Shown: positions 8,132 through 17,592 of the stretch, piece by piece
How the letters are laid out: each line of letters starts with the position of its first letter
How positions within the stretch are numbered: the stretch's first letter is position 1
Assembly (NCBI GenBank): GCA_964383905.1
Contig: CAYLJO010000020.1
Coordinates: 1 to 44,276, forward strand
Direction: 5' to 3'
Source of the DNA: CAYLJO01 sp964383905
Lineage (GTDB): Bacteria > Acidobacteriota > Blastocatellia > Pyrinomonadales > Pyrinomonadaceae
Length of the DNA: 44,276 nt
Made by a program: the position numbers and the translations under genes
The notes under the pieces: model-generated
The model's input: the letters and a program-made list of their open reading frames with translations, nothing else
What the model was told of the DNA's origin: nothing
The model's database searches: none

Positions 8132-9172
8132 ATGAAAATATTTTACCGCTTTCTTGTGACTTCGCTCACTCTCGCGTTGATGGTGGTTCCCGCCTATATC
8201 GCGGTCGGCGCGCAGGACTCATCAGCGCAGGATCCGGCAGCGCAGCAGGCAACGAGCACTCTTCAGCGCGGCTATCGCGTCGGTTATACCGACGGCTATC
8301 AAGCGGGACTTCGCGATTCGACTGATCACGCCGCGCGCGATTACAGAAACAAGGAAGATTATAAAAGCGCAGACCGCGCGTACACTGCCACTTACGGCTC
8401 CCTGGAGGCCTATCAGGATGGATACCGGCAGGGATTCGAGGTCGGATATACGGCCGGCTACGAGCATCGGCAGTTCGACTCGACCGTCCCTCCCGGCCTC
8501 TCGATGCGCGGCGACGGGAGTACGGCGGTTGATAACAGTGGCAGTAGCTCCGGCAACACGACCGTTAGCAATAGCAGCTCCGGCAATACTGGTGTGAATA
8601 ATGGCAGTGCAAGTGGCGGGACGGCCCCCGCCCCCGTGTTTATTCCGAGAAACACGATCATGCGGGTGGAGCTTTTGACAAACCTCTCGACTGACGTGAC
8701 TCAGCGTGGCGATCAGTTCCAGGCGCGCGTGCTCGAACCGCGCGAGTATGAGGGCGCAATGATCGACGGTCATGTCGCGCAGGTCAAACGCCCCGGCAGA
8801 GGGCATGGGTCGGCTGAGCTTCAGCTCTCTTTCGATCAGATTCGCTTCACCGACAACCGCTCGGCCAACATCAATGCACAGGTGATTGAGGTTATCACAA
8901 CCGGCCACACCGGCGTCAGGGACGTTGACCCGGAGGGCGGCATCAGAAGCAAAGGCTCGACAACGGGTGATATCGCTAAAGTAGGCGCGGGGGCGGGTAT
9001 CGGCGCGATCATCGGCGCGATTGCGGGCGGGGGGCGCGGGGCGGCCATCGGCGCAGCTATTGGCGGTGGCGCCGGCACCGCCGGAGTTCTCACGTCGCGC
9101 GGCAAAGAAATCCGGCTCGCGAGCGGCCAGCAGCTCAGAATCCGCACCGCCAACGATAGCCACTTACAATAA
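8132..9172 (+). CDS. Secreted protein with GX3 (GYxxGY) repeats and a glycine-zipper segment; function unknown
   Basis: A 346-residue exported protein of unknown function. The ATG at 8132 follows AAGGAAG and begins a typical signal peptide (basic MKIFYR, hydrophobic core, AVGA/Q cleavage site). Residues ~45-60 and ~90-112 are two blocks in which Gly recurs every fourth residue, often as GY, e.g. GYRVGYTDGYQAG and YQDGYRQGFEVGYTAGY. A Ser/Asn/Gly-rich linker follows, then a beta-rich domain beginning IPRNTIMRVELLT, and finally a glycine zipper (GAGIGAIIGAIAGGG onward) that may sit in or on a membrane. The GX3 pattern recalls Yae1/Lto1-type deca-GX3 motifs, but this is only a pattern match. It stands upstream of the SAM hydrolase without obvious functional link. 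Confidence 0.75.
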   Translation: MKIFYRFLVTSLTLALMVVPAYIAVGAQDSSAQDPAAQQATSTLQRGYRVGYTDGYQAGLRDSTDHAARDYRNKEDYKSADRAYTATYGSLEAYQDGYRQGFEVGYTAGYEHRQFDSTVPPGLSMRGDGSTAVDNSGSSSGNTTVSNSSSGNTGVNNGSASGGTAPAPVFIPRNTIMRVELLTNLSTDVTQRGDQFQARVLEPREYEGAMIDGHVAQVKRPGRGHGSAELQLSFDQIRFTDNRSANINAQVIEVITTGHTGVRDVDPEGGIRSKGSTTGDIAKVGAGAGIGAIIGAIAGGGRGAAIGAAIGGGAGTAGVLTSRGKEIRLASGQQLRIRTANDSHLQ

Positions 9173-9245
9173 ACAGAGGTGCGGTGAGACGGCGACGCAA
9201 GGGAAGAGAACATGATTCGCCGCGTCACCGTACCCTCGCATCTAT

Positions 9246-10046
9246 ATGTTACCGTCGCTCATCACGCTGCTCACCGACTTCGGCACAGCAGATTATTTTG
9301 TCGGCGCGATGAAAGGCGTGATCCTGTCGCTCAACGCACAGGCGCACATCATTGACATCACGCATGAAATCCCGCCGCAGGACATCCGCGCAGGCGCCTT
9401 CACGCTGCTCGTTGCCTACAGGGATTTTCCGCCGCAGACCATTCATGTCGCCGTTGTTGACCCTGGCGTCGGCTCGCGGCGCCGGCCGATCCTAGTTGCG
9501 AGCGGCGAGCAGTTTTTCGTCGGCCCGGACAATGGCTTGTTTAGTTATATCTATGAGCGTGAGGCGAAGTGCCGCGTCTTTCATCTCACGCGCGAAAAAT
9601 ATTTCTGCCATCCGGTGAGTGCGACATTCCACGGGCGAGACGTGTTCGCCCCGGTCGCCGGAGCCCTTTCAAACGGCGTCGAGCCTGCCGAGCTCGGGGA
9701 CGAGATTATCGACTACGTGCGGCTCGACCCTCTTGCGCCCAAGACCTTTGAAGACGGGACCATTGAAGCGTCCATCATTCATGTGGATCGCTTCGGCAAC
9801 TGCGTTACCAATCTCACGCGCGAACACCTGCCAGAACGGATGATCGCGCGAAGGCCCCGGTTGATCATCAATGGAAATGAGATCACCGCCTTTCGGCGCT
9901 TCTACGCCGAAAAAGATAGCGCGAGCGGCGAATTGTTTGCCATCTGGGGGAGCGCGGGCTTTCTTGAGATTGCTGCCTTCCTTGAATCCGCCGCACAGAT
10001 GCTTGGTGCGCGCCGCGGCCAATCATTCATGATCTCAATCGATTGA
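9246..10046 (+). CDS. SAM hydroxide adenosyltransferase (DUF62 family)
   Basis: A 266-residue member of the SAM hydroxide adenosyltransferase / fluorinase-chlorinase-like family, which converts S-adenosylmethionine and water to adenosine and methionine. The N-terminus ITLLTDFGTADYFVGAMKG, the motif VVDPGVGSRRRP, GPDNGLF and TFHGRDVFAP are all present; the Asp-Arg-His residues that mark the hydrolase group can be read in these motifs. The C-terminal domain has HVDRFGNCVTNL. Halogenase members have an extra loop that is not evident here. The ATG at 9246 starts directly before the first beta strand; no strong ribosome site is seen. The biological role of this widespread enzyme is poorly settled. 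Confidence 0.9.
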   Translation: MLPSLITLLTDFGTADYFVGAMKGVILSLNAQAHIIDITHEIPPQDIRAGAFTLLVAYRDFPPQTIHVAVVDPGVGSRRRPILVASGEQFFVGPDNGLFSYIYEREAKCRVFHLTREKYFCHPVSATFHGRDVFAPVAGALSNGVEPAELGDEIIDYVRLDPLAPKTFEDGTIEASIIHVDRFGNCVTNLTREHLPERMIARRPRLIINGNEITAFRRFYAEKDSASGELFAIWGSAGFLEIAAFLESAAQMLGARRGQSFMISID

Positions 10047-10212
10047 TCGGGGCCATTTAGTCGGCAACGGTTGTAAATCCTGCCTTTTGCATGAATTTAA
10101 TGTCTCGCCAAGACACTGTCGCGCCCAAAGAAAATTTCCGACATGCCATAGAGTGATGGCTGTAGACGGGCCCATCTACCCTGATGCGGCCCTCCTTTAA
10201 TAACTACGAATC

Positions 10213-10303
10213 GCGAGCCACAACTCGCAAATGTGCAATGTTTGACATAGTTTATGTGGCAATGCTATCTTCGGCCAAATACAGGTCATAAGGACTTCAA
10301 CCA
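10213..10303 (+). promoter_or_regulatory. Sigma-70-type promoter and ribosome site of citrate synthase
   Basis: TTGACA at 10242-10247 and TATCTT at 10266-10271 are separated by 18 bases, and TG one base before the -10 box gives an extended -10. AAGGA at 10290-10294 precedes the ATG at 10303 by eight bases. Just upstream of the -35 box is a small dyad, GCGAG at 10213-10217 and CTCGC at 10224-10228, which could be an operator. Function is predicted only from sequence. Confidence 0.7.
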
Positions 10304-11451
10304 TGGACAAAGCGAAGGATGCTGCTGCGGCCAGTACTAGTCCTGCCGGGCTCAGGGGCGTCGTTGCTGCGAGTTCTTCTATCGGCGACGTCAACGGCGA
10401 AAAAGGCGAGCTTATTTACCAGGGCCTTAATATTCACGATCTCGCCAAGAACTCAACTTTCGAAGAAGTCGTTTTCCTTCTCTGGCACGGCCGCCTCCCC
10501 AAGCGTGCGGAACTGGATGAGTTGCGGGCCAACCTCGCGAGGTGCTATGAATTGCCGCAGCAGATTATTGCCATCATGCGGCAATTCCCGCGCGATGCCG
10601 AGCCGATGGATGTTTTGCGAACCGCCGTGTCTGCGTTAGATTTTTACGATAAAACGGCGCGTGACACTTCACGGGAGGCAAGTATCAGGACGGCGACGCG
10701 CCTGACGGCGCAAATACCCGGCATCGTCGCCGCAAGCCACCGCCTGCGACAGGGTCTCGAGCCTGTTAAGCCAAAACCCGAGGCTAATATCGCAACCAAC
10801 TTCCTTTACATGCTCAAAGGCGAGATGCCTTCCGAGCATGACGCGCGCATCTTCGATGTGGCGCTGATCCTTCACGCGGATCACGAATTAAATGCTTCCA
10901 CCTTTACCGCACGCGTCGTCGCCGGAACGCTCGCCGACATATACGGCGCGGTCACGGCGGCCATTGCTGCGCTCTCCGGCCCGTTACACGGCGGCGCGAA
11001 TACGAACGTGATGAAAATGCTGCTGGAGATCGGCGAAGTCGGTAAGGCTGAGGACTACATCAAAAATCGCCTGGCTGCGAAGAAGAAGATTATGGGCTTC
11101 GGTCACGCCGTCTACCGCACCGAAGACCCGCGCGCCACACACCTGCGCCGGTTTTCAAAAGAGATGGGAGAACGCGCCGGTGATATCAGGTGGTATGATG
11201 TTTCGCGCAAGGTGGAAGAAGTAATGCGGCGCGAGAAGGGGCTCTTCCCGAACGTAGATTTCTTCTCCGCCTCGACTTATTACATGATGGGCATCCCGCT
11301 TGACATCTTCACCCCGATCTTCGCCGTGAGTCGAATCAGCGGTTGGACCGGGCACATCCTCGAACAGTACGCCGACAACAAGCTCATCCGCCCGCGGGCT
11401 GAATACGTTGGCCCACGGAATGTGCCTTACGTACCGATCGATCAAAGGTAG
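10303..11451 (+). CDS. gltA: Citrate synthase
   Basis: A 382-residue citrate synthase that condenses acetyl-CoA and oxaloacetate at the entry of the TCA cycle. The catalytic residues correspond to His229 (GPLHGGAN), His268 (MGFGHAVYR) and Asp319 (NVDFFSAS). LHADHELNASTF and the C-terminal YVGPRNVPYVPIDQR are also typical. Its length matches the short (type I/Gram-positive-like and archaeal) citrate synthase group rather than the longer ~430-residue NADH-regulated enzyme. A 2-methylcitrate synthase activity is possible because both occur in this family, but no prp genes are nearby. It has its own promoter and converges on the CPBP gene, with only 23 bases between the stops. Confidence 0.93.
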   Translation: MDKAKDAAAASTSPAGLRGVVAASSSIGDVNGEKGELIYQGLNIHDLAKNSTFEEVVFLLWHGRLPKRAELDELRANLARCYELPQQIIAIMRQFPRDAEPMDVLRTAVSALDFYDKTARDTSREASIRTATRLTAQIPGIVAASHRLRQGLEPVKPKPEANIATNFLYMLKGEMPSEHDARIFDVALILHADHELNASTFTARVVAGTLADIYGAVTAAIAALSGPLHGGANTNVMKMLLEIGEVGKAEDYIKNRLAAKKKIMGFGHAVYRTEDPRATHLRRFSKEMGERAGDIRWYDVSRKVEEVMRREKGLFPNVDFFSASTYYMMGIPLDIFTPIFAVSRISGWTGHILEQYADNKLIRPRAEYVGPRNVPYVPIDQR

Positions 11452-11474
11452 ATCAAACGGCCGGCAATAAGCGA

Positions 11475-12482
11475 TTAGCCGTCTGTTTCCAGACCGTCAC
11501 CGGAAGCCGGTAGCTCTTCTATTACTTCTGAGCGCTCTTCGGCGTCAGCCGTCAGCGGGCGCTCCCCTGGCTTCAAATGTTCGCTGGTTGTCCATTGTTT
11601 CATTTCCTCGGTCGCCGACATTAGGCGGGTGCGCCAGATGAAGATGGTTGAGGCTATCAGCGTCAGTGTGCAGGCGGCACCGCCTTCAATACCGTATTTA
11701 CCACCTGTGATCCAGGCCGGCCCGGAGTCTACGGCGTGAAGTAGCGGCGCGGGCGTCAGTCTTTCTATCCCACTTACGGGGAGTCCAAGAACGGCACCCA
11801 TCATCCAGTTCCATGACCAGTGAAGGCCGAGCGGAAACCATAAGCTGCGCGTCCGCAGGTAAGCGACCGAGAGCCATACGCCCGCCAGTGTCGTATTAAT
11901 AATAGTGAACCCGCGCACGACGTTTGGATTCCCGGTATGAATCCAGGCGAAAACCAGGGCCGGGGGTGCCACAGCAACCCAGGGGGGCAAGGAGCGCAAA
12001 AGCGTCTGGAGCGGATAGCCACGGAATAATGCTTCCTCGGCGGCGGCGCCGAAGATAAAGATTAAAGAAGAGATGAGGAGGGTCTTACAAACGGCCAGGA
12101 ACATCACTGGTGGGGTGGCAGCGAAATGCAGGCTACCGCTGGCGGCGGCCATCGCCGCCGCCGCCCCGAGCGATGCCGTGCCTAATAAAGAGCCTTTCAA
12201 CCAGTCACCCAACCAGCCGCGGTGGAGCGCCCAGCCGAGCGCACTGAACGGCAGATACTCCAATAGCTTGCCGCATCCATATCCGGCGACAATTGCCGGC
12301 ACTAAAAACGCCAGCTCCTGAACCACAAACCCCCAGTTACTTTTTAGAAAGGGACCGGGCAGATGCCTAAACGCGGAGAGCATCATCAACATCATCGTGT
12401 TGAAGATGATGACGAAGATAAGGAGCCGCCAGCCACTGCGCAGGCGGCCCCGCCTGTCGAGAAAAATATCAGGGATCTCCAT
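11475..12482 (-). CDS. CPBP-family intramembrane metalloprotease
   Basis: A 335-residue multi-spanning membrane protein of the CPBP (CAAX protease and bacteriocin-processing, Abi) family. Motif 1 is AAEEALFRGYPLQTLL (EExxxR), motif 2 is AWIHTGNPN and motif 3 LHWSWNWMMG; the Glu, His and Asn positions would ligand the metal and form the active site in the membrane. Several hydrophobic segments cover most of the length; the last ~50 residues are hydrophilic and acidic. The ATG at 12482 (MEIPDIFLDRRGRLRSGWR) was chosen because this N-terminus is family-like and the longer reading to 12668 would run into the divergent kinase gene; an ATG at 12524 is also possible. Substrates are unknown. Confidence 0.85.
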   Translation of the reverse strand: MEIPDIFLDRRGRLRSGWRLLIFVIIFNTMMLMMLSAFRHLPGPFLKSNWGFVVQELAFLVPAIVAGYGCGKLLEYLPFSALGWALHRGWLGDWLKGSLLGTASLGAAAAMAAASGSLHFAATPPVMFLAVCKTLLISSLIFIFGAAAEEALFRGYPLQTLLRSLPPWVAVAPPALVFAWIHTGNPNVVRGFTIINTTLAGVWLSVAYLRTRSLWFPLGLHWSWNWMMGAVLGLPVSGIERLTPAPLLHAVDSGPAWITGGKYGIEGGAACTLTLIASTIFIWRTRLMSATEEMKQWTTSEHLKPGERPLTADAEERSEVIEELPASGDGLETDG

Positions 12483-12640
12483 TTTAAATACGTGGCCACG
12501 CAAAAAACTGCGCCGTGCCGTCATTCTATACGAAGCCACCGAAGACTTACACTGCCGGCGCCGGAAGAGATCGAGGGCCAGTTGCCATTCGGGCAGGAGG
12601 GCGGCGCAACGTATGGTAAACTCTCGGGAGAGCAAGCGGC

Positions 12641-14905
12641 ATGAGCGAACCAGTGCGAACAGACTCAAAAGACGTCATGAGACCGGTCAGGTCGCGCAGG
12701 CGCATTGCGCCCTGGCTGTTGGGCGGGCTTGTGCTCCTGTTGCTCTCTGTGCTCATTGCCCACCAGGTATGGTTATGGACTGTTGTCCCCCCTGACACGG
12801 CCTCCGATACGCTGGTACTTTATGCCCTTTCGTCACTTAATTTCGCGGCGTTCATCGTCTTCACGTTTATCTTCGTGCGCAGCTTGCTGAAGCTGCGCCG
12901 GGAGCGCCGGGAGCGCCAGCTTGGGTCGAAGATCAAGACGCGCCTGGTCGTCTATTTCATCACGCTCAGCCTGCTGCCGATTACGGCGATGGCCGTCTTC
13001 TCCTACCTGTTTATCAACCGCTCGATCGAAAAGTGGTTCAGTAAACTGCCAGAGGTTGTGGTCAACGAAGCCGTGGAGGTGCAGCGCGAGGCGATTGCAG
13101 ATCAAGCACGCGGCCTGCGCAACACCGCTTCGATGCTCGCCGCGCTAATTAACGAGGAGCCGAGGCTCGGTCGGGAAGATAATCTTGAGGTGCTCATCCA
13201 AACCGGTCGGCTCGCGGCAATTGAGGTCATCTCGGCCGAAGGAGAGGTGCTGGCGCGAAGTGTAGCCCCCTTGCCGGTAGAAGAACGTCACGAGCTGGAT
13301 CGGGCCCTCGAAATTGCGCGTCAGACTAATGGAAACGACGAAAGCCTCTTGGACGGCCAGGGCTATGATGTAGTTTCGGCCCCCTTGAGCGGCGGACGAA
13401 GCTTGATTGTGGCTCCCATGCGCCGGCATGATTCGGACATCAGCCGCGTCATCACTGACTCGCAGAGTGAATACGGAAAACTCGTCGCCAAGCAGCGCAA
13501 GGTGCGGTTGCTGGGTCTCTCGACGGTCGGGCTGCTGACGTTACTGCTTCTTTTCGCCGCCACGTGGACGGCGATCCACTTGGCCCGAGGGATTGCAACC
13601 CCGATACAGGCGCTTGCGGAGGCCGCCGGCGAGGTCGCGCGCGGTAACCTTGAGCACCGCGTCTCAACAGTCGCGGATGATGAGCTCGCGCTACTGGCCG
13701 CGTCGTTCAATCAAATGACCTCGCAGTTGGCTGAGAACCGGCGGCGCATTGAGGCCGGCGCTGCCGAGTTGCGCGACAAAAACCTGGCCCTTGAAGAACG
13801 GCGCGATTACATTGAGACCGTCCTGGAGTCATTATCGACCGGGGTCATTTCTCTGGACGAAAACGACCACGTGACGACGATGAACGCCGCCGCCGTCACC
13901 ATGTTACGGTTGGCCGACAGACCGCGTCATCAATCTACCCTTGCGGAGATCGCCGGGGCGGAGGACCGGGCCGTGCTGGAACGCCTCTTGCGCCGCGCGC
14001 GGCGCACGGGCCGCGCCGCGGAACAGACGGAGCTTGCACTCGGCTCTTCGAGCGAAGGCGGGACGATCCCGGTTGCGCTGACCGCGACCGCCTTGCGCCG
14101 CGCGCCGTCAGGTCAAGGGCGCGGCGTCGTGCTCATGATCGAAGACTTATCTGAGTTACTGGCAGCCCAGAGGGCTGCCGCATGGAGTGAGGTCGCACAG
14201 CGCATGGCCCACGAGATCAAAAATCCTTTGACGCCGATCCAACTCTCGGCCGAACGCATCGCCAGGAATTTTCGCCGAGGCGGGGACGGCGATCACGACC
14301 TGAGCGACCCGAACGGGAATGTCGCGAGAGAGCAGGCGCGCGTCTCGAGCATCGTCGGCGAGTGTACGGCCACCATCACGCGCGAGGTCGCGGGACTAAA
14401 AGCGATGGTCGACGAGTTCTCTCGTTTCGCGCGTTTACCGCATGCCCGCCTTGAACCGGGCGATCTGAATGAAGTGGTCCGTCAGGCCGTCACGTTATAC
14501 GAAGATCGTCTGGACGGAATAAGGATGGACGTGCGCCTGGCGCGCACCCTTCCGCCTGCGATGCTGGACGCCGAGCAATTTCGCCGCGTGCTGGTCAACC
14601 TGATTGATAACGCCTTGGAATCATTGGCGGCGGTAAGTGGGGAACGTCGTGTGACGGTGGCGACGGCGCATGACCCTTCCCGTGGGCTGCTTCTCACGGA
14701 AGTCACGGACACAGGGCACGGCATCTCACGCGCCGACCTCGCCCGCCTCTTCCAACCATATTTCTCGACCCGCGGGCGCGGGACCGGCCTCGGCCTCGCC
14801 ATCGTCCAACGGATTGTCACCGAGCACGGCGGGCGCCTCCGCGTCGAGGCGAACCATCCGCGCGGCGCGAAATTTACCATCGAATTACCTGCGACCAATG
14901 GCTGA
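12641..14905 (+). CDS. ntrY: NtrY-type sensor histidine kinase
   Basis: A 754-residue membrane histidine kinase. Three N-terminal membrane helices (~24-46, ~53-80, ~103-126), an extracytoplasmic stretch and a fourth helix (~287-311) lead to a HAMP domain (~311-365). A PAS-like domain (~390-490) follows, then HisKA with the phospho-acceptor His524 in RMAHEIKNPLTPIQ, and HATPase_c with NLIDNALES, DTGHGIS and GTGLGLAIVQRI. The helix layout and the HEIKNPLTPIQLSAERI box are characteristic of NtrY. The stop overlaps the regulator start by eight bases, so the two form an operon. NtrYX in other bacteria responds to nitrogen or redox state; no nitrogen genes are visible here, so the signal is open. 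Confidence 0.92.
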   Translation: MSEPVRTDSKDVMRPVRSRRRIAPWLLGGLVLLLLSVLIAHQVWLWTVVPPDTASDTLVLYALSSLNFAAFIVFTFIFVRSLLKLRRERRERQLGSKIKTRLVVYFITLSLLPITAMAVFSYLFINRSIEKWFSKLPEVVVNEAVEVQREAIADQARGLRNTASMLAALINEEPRLGREDNLEVLIQTGRLAAIEVISAEGEVLARSVAPLPVEERHELDRALEIARQTNGNDESLLDGQGYDVVSAPLSGGRSLIVAPMRRHDSDISRVITDSQSEYGKLVAKQRKVRLLGLSTVGLLTLLLLFAATWTAIHLARGIATPIQALAEAAGEVARGNLEHRVSTVADDELALLAASFNQMTSQLAENRRRIEAGAAELRDKNLALEERRDYIETVLESLSTGVISLDENDHVTTMNAAAVTMLRLADRPRHQSTLAEIAGAEDRAVLERLLRRARRTGRAAEQTELALGSSSEGGTIPVALTATALRRAPSGQGRGVVLMIEDLSELLAAQRAAAWSEVAQRMAHEIKNPLTPIQLSAERIARNFRRGGDGDHDLSDPNGNVAREQARVSSIVGECTATITREVAGLKAMVDEFSRFARLPHARLEPGDLNEVVRQAVTLYEDRLDGIRMDVRLARTLPPAMLDAEQFRRVLVNLIDNALESLAAVSGERRVTVATAHDPSRGLLLTEVTDTGHGISRADLARLFQPYFSTRGRGTGLGLAIVQRIVTEHGGRLRVEANHPRGAKFTIELPATNG

Positions 14906-16265
14906 TTCCATTCTCATAGTTGATGACGAACAAGGCATTCGTGACACGCTGCGCGCCGTGCTTGAAGACGAAGGATACGTGGCCGATGCGGTCGCGACAG
15001 GCGAAGAATGTCTTAAGGCCATTGAACGACGCGCGTACGGGTGCGTCTTGCTCGACGTGTGGCTCCCCGGCATTGATGGTTTGGAGACTTTGCGGCGGTT
15101 GGGTGAGGCGGGAAGCGACGCCGCCGTGGTCATTATCTCGGGGCATGGAAACATCGAGACGGCCGTGCGCGCAACGAAACTCGGCGCCTTTGATTTCATC
15201 GAGAAGCCACTTTCGATTGAAAAAACCGTCCTCACTGTGCGTAATGCTCTGCGGCAGAAAAAACTCGAACGCGTCAACGCGGAACTGGCCGCCGAGTTGA
15301 ATGAAGAGTGTGCGATGATTGGCGAATCCGTCGCGATGCGCGCGTTGCGCAAGCAGATTGGCGTGGTCGCGCCGACCGACGGGCGCGTCCTGATTTTTGG
15401 TGAGTCGGGGACGGGAAAAGAACTGGTGGCCCATGCGATTCACGCTCAATCGCGGCGGGCCGGAGCCCCCTTTGTCGAAGTGAATTCGGCGGCGATCCCC
15501 GAAGAATTAATTGAATCCGAGTTGTTCGGTCACGTTAAAGGCGCTTTCACGGGCGCCACAGCCGCAAAGAAAGGGAAATTCGAGCTGGCCGATGGGGCGA
15601 CTCTGTTCCTCGACGAGGTCGGCGACATGAGCCCGCGCGTGCAGGCCAAAGTGTTGCGCGTGCTTGAGGAGCAGCGCTTCGAGGCGGTTGGTAGTGGCGT
15701 CAGTGTGCGCGTTGATGTGCGGATTATCGCCGCGACGAATAAGCGCCTGGAGGAAGAAATTGAGCAGGGGAACTTCCGTTCCGACCTACTTTACCGCTTG
15801 AATGTCATTCCGTTTGAACTGCCTCCGTTGCGCGAACGGCTCGAAGACGTCCCGCTTCTGGTGGAGCATTTTAACCAAAAATATTCGAGCGCCTACGGCA
15901 AGAAAGCAAAACGCTTCGAGCCGGAGGCGCTGGAGGCGCTGCAAAACTATTCGTGGCCCGGGAACGTGCGTGAACTCAGAAACACGGTCGAGCGTGTGGT
16001 GATTATGCATAGTAAAACTAAGGTGAGCGCCGGTGATCTACCTCCGCTGGGCGGTGAGGAGCCGCCGGCCGCATCCTTTCGCTTCCCGTCTTTTAAGGAG
16101 GCGACCGATGCTTACCAGCGCGAGTTCATCCAGCGAAAACTGGGGGAGGCGGAAGGAAACGTATCGCGCGCGGCCGAGTTGATGGGCGTGGACCGCAGCC
16201 ATTTATACAGGCGCATGCGCGCCCTGGGGATTCAGGGGCGTGGCGAGCGTTTCAACGCTTCTTAG
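14898..16265 (+). CDS. ntrX: NtrX-type sigma-54-dependent response regulator
   Basis: A 455-residue NtrC-family activator. The receiver domain (1-120) has the acidic pocket VDDEQG and phospho-acceptor Asp53 in LLDVWLPGIDG, plus the conserved Lys in EKPLS. The AAA+ domain has Walker A GESGTGKE, the sigma-54 contact loop GAFTGA, Walker B and the ATNK/R segment FRSDLLYRLNV. A Fis-type helix-turn-helix closes the protein (EGNVSRAAELMGVDRSHLYRR). The ATG at 14898 overlaps the kinase gene; a longer in-frame extension back to 14670 lies inside the kinase and is not real. It should activate sigma-54 promoters, which I could not locate in this window. Confidence 0.94.
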   Translation: MADSILIVDDEQGIRDTLRAVLEDEGYVADAVATGEECLKAIERRAYGCVLLDVWLPGIDGLETLRRLGEAGSDAAVVIISGHGNIETAVRATKLGAFDFIEKPLSIEKTVLTVRNALRQKKLERVNAELAAELNEECAMIGESVAMRALRKQIGVVAPTDGRVLIFGESGTGKELVAHAIHAQSRRAGAPFVEVNSAAIPEELIESELFGHVKGAFTGATAAKKGKFELADGATLFLDEVGDMSPRVQAKVLRVLEEQRFEAVGSGVSVRVDVRIIAATNKRLEEEIEQGNFRSDLLYRLNVIPFELPPLRERLEDVPLLVEHFNQKYSSAYGKKAKRFEPEALEALQNYSWPGNVRELRNTVERVVIMHSKTKVSAGDLPPLGGEEPPAASFRFPSFKEATDAYQREFIQRKLGEAEGNVSRAAELMGVDRSHLYRRMRALGIQGRGERFNAS

Positions 16266-16315
16266 CATCTCAGCCTGGGATGAGCGTGGGCGAGGGTGCA
16301 TACGGCCGCCCCGCG

Positions 16316-16423
16316 TTGACAATGTGTGGCGAAATGCCGTATCTGTTAAGTTTAACTGTCGCCCGGTGGGCGATGGCTATTGCGCTTGAGGGGATTAAGG
16401 GCGCCTAAAAGTTAAGGACAAAG
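16316..16423 (+). promoter_or_regulatory. Possible promoter and ribosome site of the radical SAM gene
   Basis: TTGACA at 16316-16321 is followed after 18 bases by TATCTG (16340-16345), the same layout as the citrate synthase promoter but with a weaker -10. The ribosome site AAGGA (16414-16418) is five bases before the ATG at 16424. Confidence 0.5.
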
Positions 16424-17590
16424 ATGGATTACGCAACGAAAGAGCTTTTAAAACGTTATGCGAAACTCGCGCTGGGCCAGCCGTTCTCGCCGGTGCTACT
16501 CAACATTCTGGTAACATCTGTATGCGACATGCGATGCACCCACTGCTTTTTTACGGACGAACTCGACGATCGACCGCGCAAAAAATTGCAGATGAAAACG
16601 CACGAGATTGAAAAAATCTCGGCGACGCTGGGCGGAAATTTGGGCGTGCTTATACTGGCCGGTGGCGAGCCTTTTACGCGCAAAGACCTGCCGGAAATCG
16701 CCCGGGCCTTCTATCAGAACAACAAGCTCGAATCGATTTATATCATGTCGAACGGGCAGATTCAGAAGCGCATCTTCCCCGACGTGACCCGCATTCTGGA
16801 AGAATGCCCGAATCTCAACGTGACGGTCGCGCTTGGCATAGACGGCTTGAAAGAGCAGCACGAAAAGATCCGGCAGAAGCCCAGCTCCTGGGACATTGCG
16901 ATAGATACCGCGCGGCAGCTTCAGGCGATCAAGAAGGAGTATCGACGACTTGATATTCAAACCTGCACGTGCTTCATGCACTCGAACCAGGATACGATTT
17001 TCGAGTGGTATGATTTTCTGAAATACGATCTGAAGCCTGACAAAGTCAATTTCAACTACATTCGTCCGCCGTCCGCCGATCCGATCGAACTGGAGATCGA
17101 CCACTCGAGGTACGCCAGGCTCGCGCAGATGATTGACGACGATTCGCGCCACGCGGCGATCAAGAACAATTACGGCGGCAACATCGGGTTTTTTAAGGCC
17201 GCCATTGATATTTACATGCACGGCCTGATCGCCAAGACGCAGGAGACCGGGCGGGCGCAGATGACCTGCTACGCGGGCACGGCGGGCGGCGTGATTTACG
17301 ATGAGGGCACGGTTTCTTCATGCGAAAATCTTACGCCGGTCGGAAACCTGCGGGACTATGATTGGAACTTCCAGAAATTGTGGCTTTCGCCCGCGATGAA
17401 AGAGCGGCGCAGGAAGGCTGCCGACGGCTGCTTTTGCACCCACGAATCGAACAGTTACTATCCGTCATTGCCCTTCAACCCGAAGCACTTGATCCAAATT
17501 AAGAGGCTTGAGCGAGAGATGAAGAAGGCGCGTAAAGCCATCGATCGCGCCGAGACGCAGGCGGAGGGCGGCTTGACCGTGAAGGCTTAA
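16424..17590 (+). CDS. Radical SAM protein with SPASM/Twitch-like C-terminus, function unknown
   Basis: A 388-residue radical SAM enzyme. The [4Fe-4S] cluster motif CDMRCTHC (CxxxCxxC) lies near residue 35-42, preceded by NILVTSV, and the SAM-binding GGEP is present (ILAGGEPFTRKDL). The C-terminal part has further Cys residues (TCYAGTAGG, VSSCENL, GCFCTHES), placed like a reduced SPASM or Twitch domain that would bind an auxiliary cluster, and GNLRDYDWNFQKLW matches the usual GN(l)x..sl..iw segment. The C-terminal tail is a Lys/Arg-rich helix. Such enzymes often modify peptides or cofactors, but no peptide substrate gene is seen. The gene is followed by a lipid-type glycosyltransferase and an SDR, so a lipid-related role is possible and unproven. 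Confidence 0.85.
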   Translation: MDYATKELLKRYAKLALGQPFSPVLLNILVTSVCDMRCTHCFFTDELDDRPRKKLQMKTHEIEKISATLGGNLGVLILAGGEPFTRKDLPEIARAFYQNNKLESIYIMSNGQIQKRIFPDVTRILEECPNLNVTVALGIDGLKEQHEKIRQKPSSWDIAIDTARQLQAIKKEYRRLDIQTCTCFMHSNQDTIFEWYDFLKYDLKPDKVNFNYIRPPSADPIELEIDHSRYARLAQMIDDDSRHAAIKNNYGGNIGFFKAAIDIYMHGLIAKTQETGRAQMTCYAGTAGGVIYDEGTVSSCENLTPVGNLRDYDWNFQKLWLSPAMKERRRKAADGCFCTHESNSYYPSLPFNPKHLIQIKRLEREMKKARKAIDRAETQAEGGLTVKA

Positions 17591-17592
17591 AT

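Noticed and set aside
8222..9163. Minus-strand ORF of 313 codons
   Set aside because: Antisense shadow of the secreted GX3 protein, which has a ribosome site and signal peptide; the shadow has neither.
12483..12668. N-terminal extension of the CPBP protease
   Set aside because: It would overlap the divergent kinase gene and contains no family-like sequence.
14670..14897. N-terminal extension of the response regulator
   Set aside because: It lies within the kinase gene in another frame; the receiver domain begins exactly at the ATG 14898.
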